Assembly: GCA_022800215.1 (NCBI GenBank)
Contig: JAAWPV010000006.1
Span: 1 to 48,191 of the forward strand
Length of the DNA stretch: 48,191 nucleotides
Origin: Oscillospiraceae bacterium
GTDB lineage: Bacteria; Bacillota; Clostridia; Oscillospirales; Oscillospiraceae
Direction of reading: 5' to 3'
Shown here one piece after another: positions 1 through 6,199 of this stretch. The notes under the pieces are model-generated. The model was not told the origin of the DNA. It made no database searches and saw only the letters and a list, made by a program, of their open reading frames with translations. A program made the translations under genes and the position numbers. Every line of letters begins with the position of its first letter. The first letter of the stretch is position 1.

Positions 1-262
1 CCAAAGAGGGGCCGACTGCGGTCGCCCCTCTTTGGAAACTCCCCAGGGCCAAGGGCTCTGTGCCCGGCGGGCGTTACGAAGTAAGCCCGCCGGGCCAATA
101 ACCTACCGTTAGGACAGCCCTGGGTGGGTTTCCAAAGGGTAGGGGCCGCAGCCCCTGCCCTTTGGTCGTTGAGAGGGTGGGGTTTGGGGAGGGAGAGAAT
201 CGAAACTCTCCCTCCCCGGCGCTTTCGGGGGTGTGGGGGCGCTTTGGCGGCAAAGCGCCCCC
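1..262. repeat. array of nested hairpins, no gene
   Basis: This stretch holds no convincing gene but five strong inverted repeats: arms 1-12/24-35, 62-72/85-95, 132-146/151-165 (one T.G), 186-197/206-217 and 235-246/251-262. A longer stem can form as well: 42-49 pairs with 117-124 and 34-39 with 128-133, enclosing the 62-95 hairpin. The first and third hairpins share their CCAAAG/CTTTGG ends. None has a clear T-run, so these are not ordinary terminators. It could be a structured RNA, a palindromic repeat cluster or the edge of an element cut off by the window. A 63-codon open frame through it (124-315) shows no protein-like character. Confidence 0.7.
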
Positions 263-268
263 ATAAAG

Positions 269-478
269 TCATTTCACATCAGTCCGGCCCAACAGATAGT
301 CCGTTGACACATTAAAATAATCGGCAAAAGCCTTGATAAAAGGCGCTCTTGGGTCTCGTTCGTTGCCCTCATAGCGTTGATAACTAAGCCATGCCACACC
401 CAGTTCCTTGGCAAGGACCTCTTGGGATATCTTTCGCTCTTTACGAAGTTCCCGCATTCGTTGTGCTAAAATTTCCAT
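269..478 (-). CDS. small XRE-family helix-turn-helix regulator
   Basis: A 69-residue protein that is almost entirely a Cro/C1-type HTH domain (about residues 5-62): LRKERKISQEVLAKELGV is helix 1-2 and SYQRYEGNERDP covers the recognition region. It ends DYLLGRTDVK, the same tail seen in the two XRE genes just upstream, so the three are paralogues. The start has a good ribosome site (GGGGGAG a few bases before the ATG). With no effector domain it is probably a local repressor. Its 3' flank (about 254-275) resembles the 3' flank of the next XRE gene (about 618-640), pointing to tandem duplication. Target and function are unknown. Confidence 0.85.
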   Translation of the reverse strand: MEILAQRMRELRKERKISQEVLAKELGVAWLSYQRYEGNERDPRAPFIKAFADYFNVSTDYLLGRTDVK

Positions 479-515
479 AGCTCCCCCTTGACATATCCGA
501 ACGGAGATGATATAT

Positions 516-644
516 ATGGATGATATTTTAACCCGACTTTACTATTTTGTCGATGACTTTCTTCCCACCGTAAAATATCCCAACGACGCAGAGCGGGCAT
601 TGGAAGCCACGCTGACCCCGGAGCGCCCCCACAAAGTCATTTAG
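516..644 (+). pseudogene. truncated N-terminal piece of a DUF6809-like small protein
   Basis: A 42-codon frame starting at ATG 516 with GGAG nine bases ahead reads MDDILTRLYYFVDDFLPTVK and continues to a stop inside the 3' end of the XRE gene on the other strand. The first 30 or so residues look like the N-terminus of the small DUF6809-type protein encoded intact at 1139-1405. The last codons come from the sequence that flanks the XRE 3' ends (GCGCCCCCACAAAGTCATT), so the frame runs into a duplication junction. The upstream region keeps CTTGAC but has lost the -10 and operators found at the intact copy. An in-frame ATG at 507 is possible but has no room for a ribosome site. It is probably a remnant. 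Confidence 0.5.
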
Positions 645-843
645 TGTCAGTCCGACCAATCAAATAGTCGGTCGTCACACCATAGAAATCTGCCATACGC
701 CATAATGCGGTCACACCGGGTTCACGTTCTCCGTACTCATAACGGCAATATGTCCGCAGAGGGATTCCCATACCCTTCGCAATGTCCTCCTGCTTCATAT
801 GGCTTTCGTCTCTCAGTTGTTTTAACCGTTCACTCAAAGTCAT
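637..843 (-). CDS. small XRE-family helix-turn-helix regulator
   Basis: A 68-residue single-domain XRE protein. The HTH occupies about residues 4-60 (LKQLRDESHMKQEDIAKGMG, then RTYCRYEYGEREP), and the tail DYLIGRTDTK matches its neighbours. Its ATG overlaps the stop codon of the upstream XRE gene (ATGA, 840-843), so the two are very likely translationally coupled and transcribed together from the divergent promoter near 1087. Members of this family commonly act as autorepressors; the two coupled paralogues could form heterodimers, which is inference. Confidence 0.85.
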   Translation of the reverse strand: MTLSERLKQLRDESHMKQEDIAKGMGIPLRTYCRYEYGEREPGVTALWRMADFYGVTTDYLIGRTDTK

Positions 844-1049
844 TTGGTATCAGTCCGTCCCGCTAAGTAGTCCATGCTGACCCCGTAGAAATCTGCCATA
901 CGAACCAGTGTGGACATCAAGGGTTCCCGCTCACCGGCCTCATACCGCTGATAGGTTCGGCTTGTGATTCCCACTTCCTTGGCAAGGGCAGCCTGGGAAA
1001 GCTTCCGCTCATCCCGCAAGGCTAAAATGCGTTCTGAAAATATCGACAT
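840..1049 (-). CDS. small XRE-family helix-turn-helix regulator, first gene of operon
   Basis: A 69-residue XRE protein with the HTH at about residues 6-63 (LRDERKLSQAALAKEVGI, RTYQRYEAGEREP) and the common DYLAGRTDTK tail. It is the promoter-proximal gene of a two-gene operon and lies divergent from the DUF6809-like gene at 1139. AAGGAA precedes the ATG. The shared intergenic region carries two identical-geometry CGAC-N6-GTCG operators placed inside the two opposing promoters, so this protein is the best candidate for the repressor that binds them. That assignment is inferred from position only. Confidence 0.87.
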   Translation of the reverse strand: MSIFSERILALRDERKLSQAALAKEVGITSRTYQRYEAGEREPLMSTLVRMADFYGVSMDYLAGRTDTK

Positions 1050-1065
1050 TTCTATTCCTTCCCTC

Positions 1066-1122
1066 TTGACAACGACTATTTGGTCGTTGTATAATCATAG
1101 CATGACGACCGGACGGTCGCAA
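1066..1122. promoter_or_regulatory. overlapping divergent promoters with paired operators
   Basis: Forward promoter: TTGACA 1066-1071, 18 bp, TATAAT 1090-1095. Reverse promoter: TTGCGA (1117-1122 on the complement), 17 bp, TATGAT (1094-1099). The two -10 boxes overlap by two bases. Operator 1 is CGAC 1073-1076 N6 GTCG 1083-1086 (longer arms AACGAC/GTCGTT), inside the forward spacer. Operator 2 is CGAC 1106-1109 N6 GTCG 1116-1119 (arms CGACCG/CGGTCG), inside the reverse spacer. Their centres are 33 bp apart, about three helical turns. Each operator lies in one promoter's spacer and near the other's start site, so one dimeric XRE protein could control both genes. Confidence 0.8.
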
Positions 1123-1138
1123 TAACGAGGTGATATTT

Positions 1139-1405
1139 ATGCTCTCTCCCTTAGCCGGTTGGCTGTACTCCTACGCCCTGAACAACCGCTTAGACGGTCA
1201 TTTTACCGATGGTGAAGAAGAATATTTATCCTGCTTGGTTAACGGCGAGGCCCGTCTGGAACGCTTGCGCGCCATGCTGGACGAAACCGTTCGCAAAGAA
1301 TTGGACGACTATGTCCGGGACTGGAGCATTGTGGAAAGCTACCACCGGGAATCCCTTTTCTCCGCCGGGCTGGCTATGGGGATGGAGCTGTCACGCTTGG
1401 GTTAG
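1139..1405 (+). CDS. DUF6809-like small protein
   Basis: An 88-residue acidic protein, predicted cytoplasmic, with no signal or membrane segment. The central part (LVNGEARLERLRAMLDETVRKELDDYVRDW) is predicted helical, and the end SLFSAGLAMGMELSRLG resembles the FxxGFxLGxxL ending I associate with the DUF6809 small proteins of Firmicutes. The start is ATG 1139, with GAGG eight bases upstream; a GTG at 1130 lies inside that ribosome site. It is divergent from an XRE operon and shares its operator region, so the pair behaves like a self-contained module. Its 3' end overlaps convergent miaB by 15 bases. Function unknown. Confidence 0.65.
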   Translation: MLSPLAGWLYSYALNNRLDGHFTDGEEEYLSCLVNGEARLERLRAMLDETVRKELDDYVRDWSIVESYHRESLFSAGLAMGMELSRLG

Positions 1406-2812
1406 CTTCCCCCACAACGACCACGTGTTGGCAGAAGTAATTTCAATATCCTGGAAGGTGCCAATGAGACGCTCATCTCCCGCCTCCACCCGCACCAAGC
1501 GGTTGCCGGGGGTCCGGGCGGTGAGGGCGCAGCCCTCCTCGTCGCTCTTGCCGTCGATGAGGCACCGGATGGTTTTGCCCACATACGCGGCGTGCTTCTC
1601 CGCCGAGATGACGTTCTGGGCCTCCACCAGGCGCATGAAGTTGGCCTTCTTCTCCTCCATGGGCATGGGGTCGGGCATTTTGGCCCCCGGCGTTCCCTCC
1701 CGGGGGGAGTAAATAAAGGTAAAGAGGGCGTCGTAACGGACTTCCTCAATAAGGCTTAAAGTCTCCTCAAACTCCGGGGTGGTCTCCCCGGGGAAGCCCA
1801 CGATGATGTCGCTGGTGAGGACAATGCCGGGCACCGCCTGGCGGAGCCTTTTCACCTTGTCCAGATAGGTGGCCCTATCGTAATGGCGGTTCATTTCCTT
1901 CAGCACCCGGTCATTGCCCGCCTGGACAGGCAGGTGGAAGACCGGGGCGATTTTTTTGCACCGGCCCATCACGTCAAAGAGCTTCTGGGAGGCGTCCTTG
2001 GGGTGGCTTGTCATAAAGCGGATGAGGAATTCACCGGGGATGTTATTGATCTGCTCCAGAAGATCGGCAAAGTCCATGTCAAGGCCCAGATCCTTGCCGT
2101 AGGAGTTCACGTTCTGGCCCAAAAGGGAGATGTCCTTGTACCCCGCTTCCACCAGCTCTTTCACTTCGCTGAGCACGTCCTCCGGCAGGCGGGAGCGCTC
2201 CCGGCCCCGGACGTAGGGCACGATGCAGTAAGTGCAGAAATTGTTGCACCCGTACATGATGGACACCCAGGCCTTCACGTCCCCCTGGCGGACCACGGGG
2301 ATGCCCTCGGCGATGGAGCCGGGCTCGTCTGTGTACTCAAAGACCCGCTTGCCCTCCACCATGACCCGGTAAAGAAGCTCGGGAAACCGCCACAGGGCAT
2401 GGGGGCCGAAAACCAGGTTCACGTGGTGGTAGGATTTCCGGATCTTTTCGGCCACCTGGGGCTCCTGGGCCATGCAGCCGCAAAGGCAGATGATCTGCCC
2501 CGGATGGCGGCGCTTGGCGTGGATGAGGGCGCCCACGTTGCCCAGCACCCGGTCCTCGGCGTGCTCCCGGATGGCGCAGGTGTTGATGACGATGATGTCC
2601 GCTTCGTTTTCGTCGGTGGTGAAGCCGCAGCCCATCTCCCGCAGGTAGCCCCGGATGCGCTCGGAGTCCGCCTCGTTCTGCTGGCAGCCGTAGGTGTCCA
2701 CATAGGCCAGAGGAGCCTGGGGCAGGGCGGCCAGGCGCTCGGCGATCTGGTCGCAAAATTCCTTCTGCCGGACAATGTCGGCAGGAGAAATGCGGGTGGT
2801 TTGTCTTTCCAT
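1391..2812 (-). CDS. miaB: tRNA-2-methylthio-N6-dimethylallyladenosine synthase
   Basis: MiaB methylthiolates the isopentenylated adenosine at position 37 of tRNAs reading UNN codons. The 473-residue protein has the usual three parts: an N-terminal UPF0004 domain with three cluster cysteines (in YGCQQNEAD about residue 41, NTCAIREHAEDR about 78, CLCGCMAQEP about 111), a radical-SAM domain with GCNNFCTYCIVPYVRGRER near 188, and a C-terminal TRAM domain. I chose ATG 2812 because AAGGACG precedes it; an in-frame ATG at 2848 has no ribosome site and lies only about six bases from the expected transcription start. It is transcribed alone and is convergent with the small gene at 1139. Confidence 0.95.
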   Translation of the reverse strand: MERQTTRISPADIVRQKEFCDQIAERLAALPQAPLAYVDTYGCQQNEADSERIRGYLREMGCGFTTDENEADIIVINTCAIREHAEDRVLGNVGALIHAKRRHPGQIICLCGCMAQEPQVAEKIRKSYHHVNLVFGPHALWRFPELLYRVMVEGKRVFEYTDEPGSIAEGIPVVRQGDVKAWVSIMYGCNNFCTYCIVPYVRGRERSRLPEDVLSEVKELVEAGYKDISLLGQNVNSYGKDLGLDMDFADLLEQINNIPGEFLIRFMTSHPKDASQKLFDVMGRCKKIAPVFHLPVQAGNDRVLKEMNRHYDRATYLDKVKRLRQAVPGIVLTSDIIVGFPGETTPEFEETLSLIEEVRYDALFTFIYSPREGTPGAKMPDPMPMEEKKANFMRLVEAQNVISAEKHAAYVGKTIRCLIDGKSDEEGCALTARTPGNRLVRVEAGDERLIGTFQDIEITSANTWSLWGKLTQA

Positions 2813-2860
2813 ATCTGGCACGTCCTTCCAAAGGGCACAAAAATTCATTTTAAGAAATTA

Positions 2861-2889
2861 AGTATATCATTTTTCTGGGAAACTTTCAA
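2861..2889 (-). promoter_or_regulatory. miaB promoter
   Basis: On the minus strand TTGAAA (2884-2889), 17 bp, TATACT (2861-2866). The expected start near 2854 leaves a 40-base leader to the preferred ATG at 2812. Confidence 0.7.
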
Positions 2890-2911
2890 GGCGTGGCGGC
2901 GGTTTTCTTAC

Positions 2912-2941
2912 AAAAGGACCGGGAGCGAAAGCTCCCGGTCC
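2912..2941 (-). terminator. terminator of the MATE gene
   Basis: An 11-bp GC-rich stem (2916-2926/2931-2941) is closed by a GAAA loop. On the minus strand it is followed by TTTT (2912-2915). It lies about 95 bases past the MATE stop codon, beyond a repeat element. Confidence 0.75.
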
Positions 2942-2958
2942 CCGGTTATGTAGTTGAG

Positions 2959-3070
2959 GCTGTCACGCTGCGGTTGCTCGCGGCGGCTCTCCGATTCGGG
3001 CTGGTCTCTGGGGCCGATGGCCCCATCGCTCGCCCTCACTCCAGTCTATCCGCGCTGCTCACGGCGCCTT
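2959..3070. repeat. dispersed ~110-bp palindromic repeat, copy 1
   Basis: Shares the arms CGATTCGGGCTGGTCT and CGCTCGCCCTCACTCC with copies near 22785, 24171, 24301, 28825 and 33395. The arms flank a small GGGGCC...GGCCCC hairpin. This copy overlaps the 3' end of the MATE gene and provides its final codons and stop. Confidence 0.75.
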
Positions 3071-4415
3071 CGCGCTTCCTGTAAGGCAACCGAATGGCAA
3101 ACAGATAATAAAGGATAGACATACCGGCGGCGCAGCCCCAGCCTACGGGGTAGCCCCAGAACACGTTGTCGATGACCGGGTTCACGCTCATGCTGTAAGC
3201 CAGGAAGATCTGGCGGCAGACGATGAGGCCGCCGATGCTGGTGAACATGGTGACGATGCTCTTACCAAAGCCCCGGACTGCATTGGAAAAGACCTGGAAC
3301 AGCGTCTGGAGCCCGTAGAGGGGCAGCATGACCCGGATCATGCCCATGCCGAAGGCCACCGCCGCCGGGTCCCGGGTAAAGAGCTGAACGAAGAACTGGG
3401 AGTTAAAGAAGATGATGGGTCCCAGAATGGCGATGGTGCCAAAGCCCAGTGCCACCACCGTCCACAGGCCCCGGAAGGCCCGCTGGGGCTTTTGCGCCCC
3501 GATGTTCTGGCTGATGAAGGTGGGGACGGCGAGGCCCAGGGACTGGGCCACCATGCCCACGTAGCTGTCGATCTTCTTGGCGGCGCCGGTGCCCGCCATG
3601 GCCGCCGAGCCGAAGCCGTTGATGTACCGCTGGACAAAGAGGTTGGACAAGGAGATGAGCCCCGACTGGATGGCAGCCGGGAGGCCCAGCACCAGCACTT
3701 CCTTCAAAATGGCGCCGTCGATCTTCAGGTCCTTGGGCACCAGCTTGTAAACGTCGTTGGTGGTGAGCATCTGCCGTACAGCCAGGAACACCGAGAGAAG
3801 CTGGGAGATAATGGTGGCGATGGCCGTTCCGGCGACGCCCATTTGGAACACCGCCACAAAGAGAAGGTCCAGCACGATGTTGGTGCAGCTTGCGATGACC
3901 AGATAGTAAAAGGGGTGCTGGGAATCCCCCACCGCCCGCAGAACGCCCGAAGCCACGTTGTAGAGGGAGGTAAAGAGAACGCCCACAAAGTAAATGCGAA
4001 GGTATACCACCGACTCACCCCACACATCGGCGGGACAGTCCACCAGCCGCAGAAGCAGCGGGGTGATAAGGATGCCCACCCCCGCCATGAGAACGCCCAA
4101 AACAAGGGCGAAGAGAAGGGCGGTGTGGATGGAGTCGTGGAGCTTCTTGTCGTCGTGGGCGCCGAAGTACCGGGCAAAAAGGACCCCCGAACCGGCGGAC
4201 AGGCCGGTAAAGAAGCCCACCAAAAGCCGGGAGATATCCGCGCTGGAGGTGACGGCGGCCAGGGCGGTGGTGCTGACGAAGTTGCCCACCACAATGCTGT
4301 CCACGCTGTTGTAAAGGTTTTGGAAAACTTGTCCCAAGAGGATGGGTAGGGCGAAAAGGATGATCTGTTTCGCGATATTGCCCTCTGTCAGGTCCATACT
4401 TGATTTCTTTGCCAT
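3036..4415 (-). CDS. MATE-family efflux transporter
   Basis: A 459-residue polytopic protein of the multidrug and toxin extrusion family, which exports drugs or metabolites in exchange for Na+ or H+. It has the family opening (DLTEGNIAKQIILFALPILLGQVFQNLYNSVDSIVVGNF) and about twelve hydrophobic segments in two similar halves. The start is ATG 4415 with AAGGAAGG eight bases ahead; the longer frame to 4460 adds basic residues with no ribosome site. The last ten residues (GAVSSADRLE) are encoded by a dispersed repeat, so the original C-terminus may have been replaced. Substrate cannot be told. It has its own promoter and terminator. Confidence 0.9.
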   Translation of the reverse strand: MAKKSSMDLTEGNIAKQIILFALPILLGQVFQNLYNSVDSIVVGNFVSTTALAAVTSSADISRLLVGFFTGLSAGSGVLFARYFGAHDDKKLHDSIHTALLFALVLGVLMAGVGILITPLLLRLVDCPADVWGESVVYLRIYFVGVLFTSLYNVASGVLRAVGDSQHPFYYLVIASCTNIVLDLLFVAVFQMGVAGTAIATIISQLLSVFLAVRQMLTTNDVYKLVPKDLKIDGAILKEVLVLGLPAAIQSGLISLSNLFVQRYINGFGSAAMAGTGAAKKIDSYVGMVAQSLGLAVPTFISQNIGAQKPQRAFRGLWTVVALGFGTIAILGPIIFFNSQFFVQLFTRDPAAVAFGMGMIRVMLPLYGLQTLFQVFSNAVRGFGKSIVTMFTSIGGLIVCRQIFLAYSMSVNPVIDNVFWGYPVGWGCAAGMSILYYLFAIRLPYRKREGAVSSADRLE

Positions 4416-4483
4416 AGTCCCTTCCTTTCCGCCCCTTCTCACGAGCGAGCGCATACCCATATGGTTGATTTATCATCTTTTTT

Positions 4484-4513
4484 ATTATACTCCCCTTCCC
4501 GCTTGTAAGGCAA
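4484..4513 (-). promoter_or_regulatory. promoter of the MATE gene
   Basis: Minus strand TTGCCT (4508-4513), 18 bp, TATAAT (4484-4489), upstream of the MATE start. Confidence 0.65.
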
Positions 4514-4586
4514 CGGCATTTTCTACAAAATTGCTGTCATTTTTTGGGTTTCCTCTATCATTCCCGTTTCCGGTTCTCCCTCCTCA

Positions 4587-4615
4587 TTGACCTTTCTTTC
4601 CGAAACGGATATAAT
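4587..4615 (+). promoter_or_regulatory. promoter of the dtd operon
   Basis: TTGACC 4587-4592, 17 bp, TATAAT 4610-4615, then TAGGAGGAAACAGAT before ATG 4650. Confidence 0.75.
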
Positions 4616-4649
4616 AAACATTACTACCTTTATTTAGGAGGAAACAGAT

Positions 4650-5093
4650 ATGCGGGCTGTGGTGACGCGGGTGAAAAACGCCCGGGTGGAAATTGACGGC
4701 AGAGTGAACGGCAGGACCGAGGGGGGCTTTCTGGTCCTTCTGGGGGTAGCCGTGGGGGACACGGAGAAGGAGTGCGACTATCTGGCGGACAAGGTCTGCG
4801 GCCTGCGGGTCTTCGAGGACGAAAACGGTAAGATGAACCTGAACTTAGAGCAGGCGGGCGGGTCTCTGCTGGTGGTAAGTCAATTCACCCTCTTCGCCGA
4901 CTGCAAGTCCCGGCGGCCCGGCTTCACCGGGGCGGCAAGGCCGGACACCGCCATCCCCCTCTATGAGCGCTTCATGGCCCAATGTGAGGCACGGGGTTTC
5001 CACGTGGAGCACGGGGAGTTCGGGGCGGATATGCAGGTTTTTTCCCAGAATGACGGCCCGGTGACCATTCTTCTGGACACGGAGGTATTGTGA
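4650..5093 (+). CDS. dtd: D-aminoacyl-tRNA deacylase
   Basis: Dtd hydrolyses D-amino acids (and glycine) mis-attached to tRNA, protecting translation. At 147 residues it is full length for the family. The characteristic SQFTLFADCKSRRPGF (about residues 76-91) and the C-terminal NDGPVTI motif are both present; these form the D-chiral binding pocket at the dimer interface. It starts with a strong AGGAGG and heads a forward run of genes. Its stop codon overlaps the next start (TGATG), so translation is probably coupled. A D-amino-acid proofreader fits an organism that also seems to make D-Asp (see 22054). Confidence 0.95.
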   Translation: MRAVVTRVKNARVEIDGRVNGRTEGGFLVLLGVAVGDTEKECDYLADKVCGLRVFEDENGKMNLNLEQAGGSLLVVSQFTLFADCKSRRPGFTGAARPDTAIPLYERFMAQCEARGFHVEHGEFGADMQVFSQNDGPVTILLDTEVL

Positions 5094-5533
5094 TGATAAC
5101 GTTTCGGACCATTGACAAGAACAATTTTTATCCTCTGCTGGAGCTGGATCCAGGAGACGGAGGGAAATTCGTGGCTTCCGCCGCGGTTTCCCTGGCGGAG
5201 GCCTGGCTCTACTATGAAGCCCATGACACCTATCCCTTCGCCGTCTACCATGGGGAAGAGCTGGTGGGCTATATGATGGCCCATGAGGACATGAGCCGGA
5301 AAGCCCTCTTTCTCTGGCGGCTTGCCATCGCCAGGGAGCACCAGGGGAAGGGCTGCGGCACCGATGCCCTCCGGAAGTTCATCGCCCTGGCCCGGGAGAG
5401 CGGAAAGTACGACTGCGTCGTCATCGGCTATGAGGAGGGCAACGAACGGGGCCGCCATATCTATGAAAAGCTGGGATTCCGGCCCGTCGGCGTGGCGGCG
5501 GACGGCGAGACCATCCTGCGGCTGGACCTGTGA
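5093..5533 (+). CDS. GNAT acetyltransferase, PaiA/BltD-like
   Basis: A 146-residue single-domain GNAT enzyme that should transfer acetyl from acetyl-CoA to an amine. The acetyl-CoA loop is EHQGKGCGTDALRKFI (about residues 82-97), followed by the late-family NERGRHIYEKLGF. The N-terminal layout (LLELDPGDGGKFVASAAVSLAEAW) and the ending ILRLDL recall spermine/spermidine acetyltransferases such as BltD and PaiA, which is a similarity, not proof of substrate. ATG 5093 is preferred over GTG 5090 because of the spacing from GGAGG. It is coupled to dtd. Confidence 0.82.
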   Translation: MITFRTIDKNNFYPLLELDPGDGGKFVASAAVSLAEAWLYYEAHDTYPFAVYHGEELVGYMMAHEDMSRKALFLWRLAIAREHQGKGCGTDALRKFIALARESGKYDCVVIGYEEGNERGRHIYEKLGFRPVGVAADGETILRLDL

Positions 5534-5536
5534 GGA

Positions 5537-5565
5537 CGGGCCGATGAGGGCATCGGCCCCTACAG
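5537..5565. repeat. small palindromic repeat ending GCCCCTACAG, copy 1
   Basis: Arms GGGCCGATG 5538-5546 and CATCGGCCC 5551-5559 are followed by CTACAG. Similar units sit at 9530-9553 and, inverted, at 37203-37230. All are intergenic. Confidence 0.6.
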
Positions 5566-5578
5566 AGGTGATAACAAA

Positions 5579-6199
5579 ATGAATATTAAACATATTTATA
5601 TACCCTCCGTATACACAAACTGCTATCTTTTGCTGGACGAGGACAGCGGGGCTATGGCGGTCATCGACCCGGGGGACGACATCACGGACACTCTGGTCCG
5701 TATCTGTGTGGACAGCGGGTATGACCTGCGGGCTGTATTTTTGACCCACGGCCACTACGACCATGTGGGAGGGGTGAACCCCCTGCGGCTCAAATTTCCC
5801 GACGTGCCCATGTACCTCCACCCGGAGGATGCGGGGAAGGACATCCAGCTCATTCCCACCGCCCATTTAGGGCCCCTGAAGCTCTGGCGGGAGGGGGACG
5901 TGGTGCTGGTGGGCTCCCTCCAGGTGGAGGTCCTCCACACCCCGGGCCACACGCCGGGGTCGGTGTGCCTGCGGTGCCGGGACGCCCTCTTCACCGGGGA
6001 TACCCTCTTCGCCGGGTCCTGCGGACGCACCGACCTGCCCGGGGGAGACGGAGAGAAAATGACGGCCTCTCTGAAGCGGCTGGGAGAGCTGGAGGGGGAC
6101 TTCCGGATCTTTCCGGGGCACAATGAGTTTACCACATTGGAGCAGGAAAGGGCGACGAACCCTTATCTCAAAATGGCGATGGAGGGGACGGCGCTGTGA
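5579..6199 (+). CDS. metallo-beta-lactamase-fold hydrolase (glyoxalase II-like)
   Basis: A 206-residue hydrolase with the metal site THGHYDHVGG (about residues 57-66), TPGHTPGSVC (about 121-130), GDTLF (about 140) and a final GHNEFTT histidine. This is the metal set of the glyoxalase II/YcbL branch, which usually cleaves thioesters such as S-lactoylglutathione analogues. It lacks the C-terminal helical domain of full glyoxalase II, as in YcbL-type enzymes. No sulfurtransferase (rhodanese) domain is fused. It overlaps hemZ by four bases (GTGA), so the two are translated together. Exact substrate unknown. Confidence 0.88.
   Translation: MNIKHIYIPSVYTNCYLLLDEDSGAMAVIDPGDDITDTLVRICVDSGYDLRAVFLTHGHYDHVGGVNPLRLKFPDVPMYLHPEDAGKDIQLIPTAHLGPLKLWREGDVVLVGSLQVEVLHTPGHTPGSVCLRCRDALFTGDTLFAGSCGRTDLPGGDGEKMTASLKRLGELEGDFRIFPGHNEFTTLEQERATNPYLKMAMEGTAL

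Noticed and set aside
2813-2848. An extended N-terminus of MiaB from ATG 2848
   Set aside because: No ribosome site and only about six bases from the predicted transcription start, while ATG 2812 has AAGGACG.
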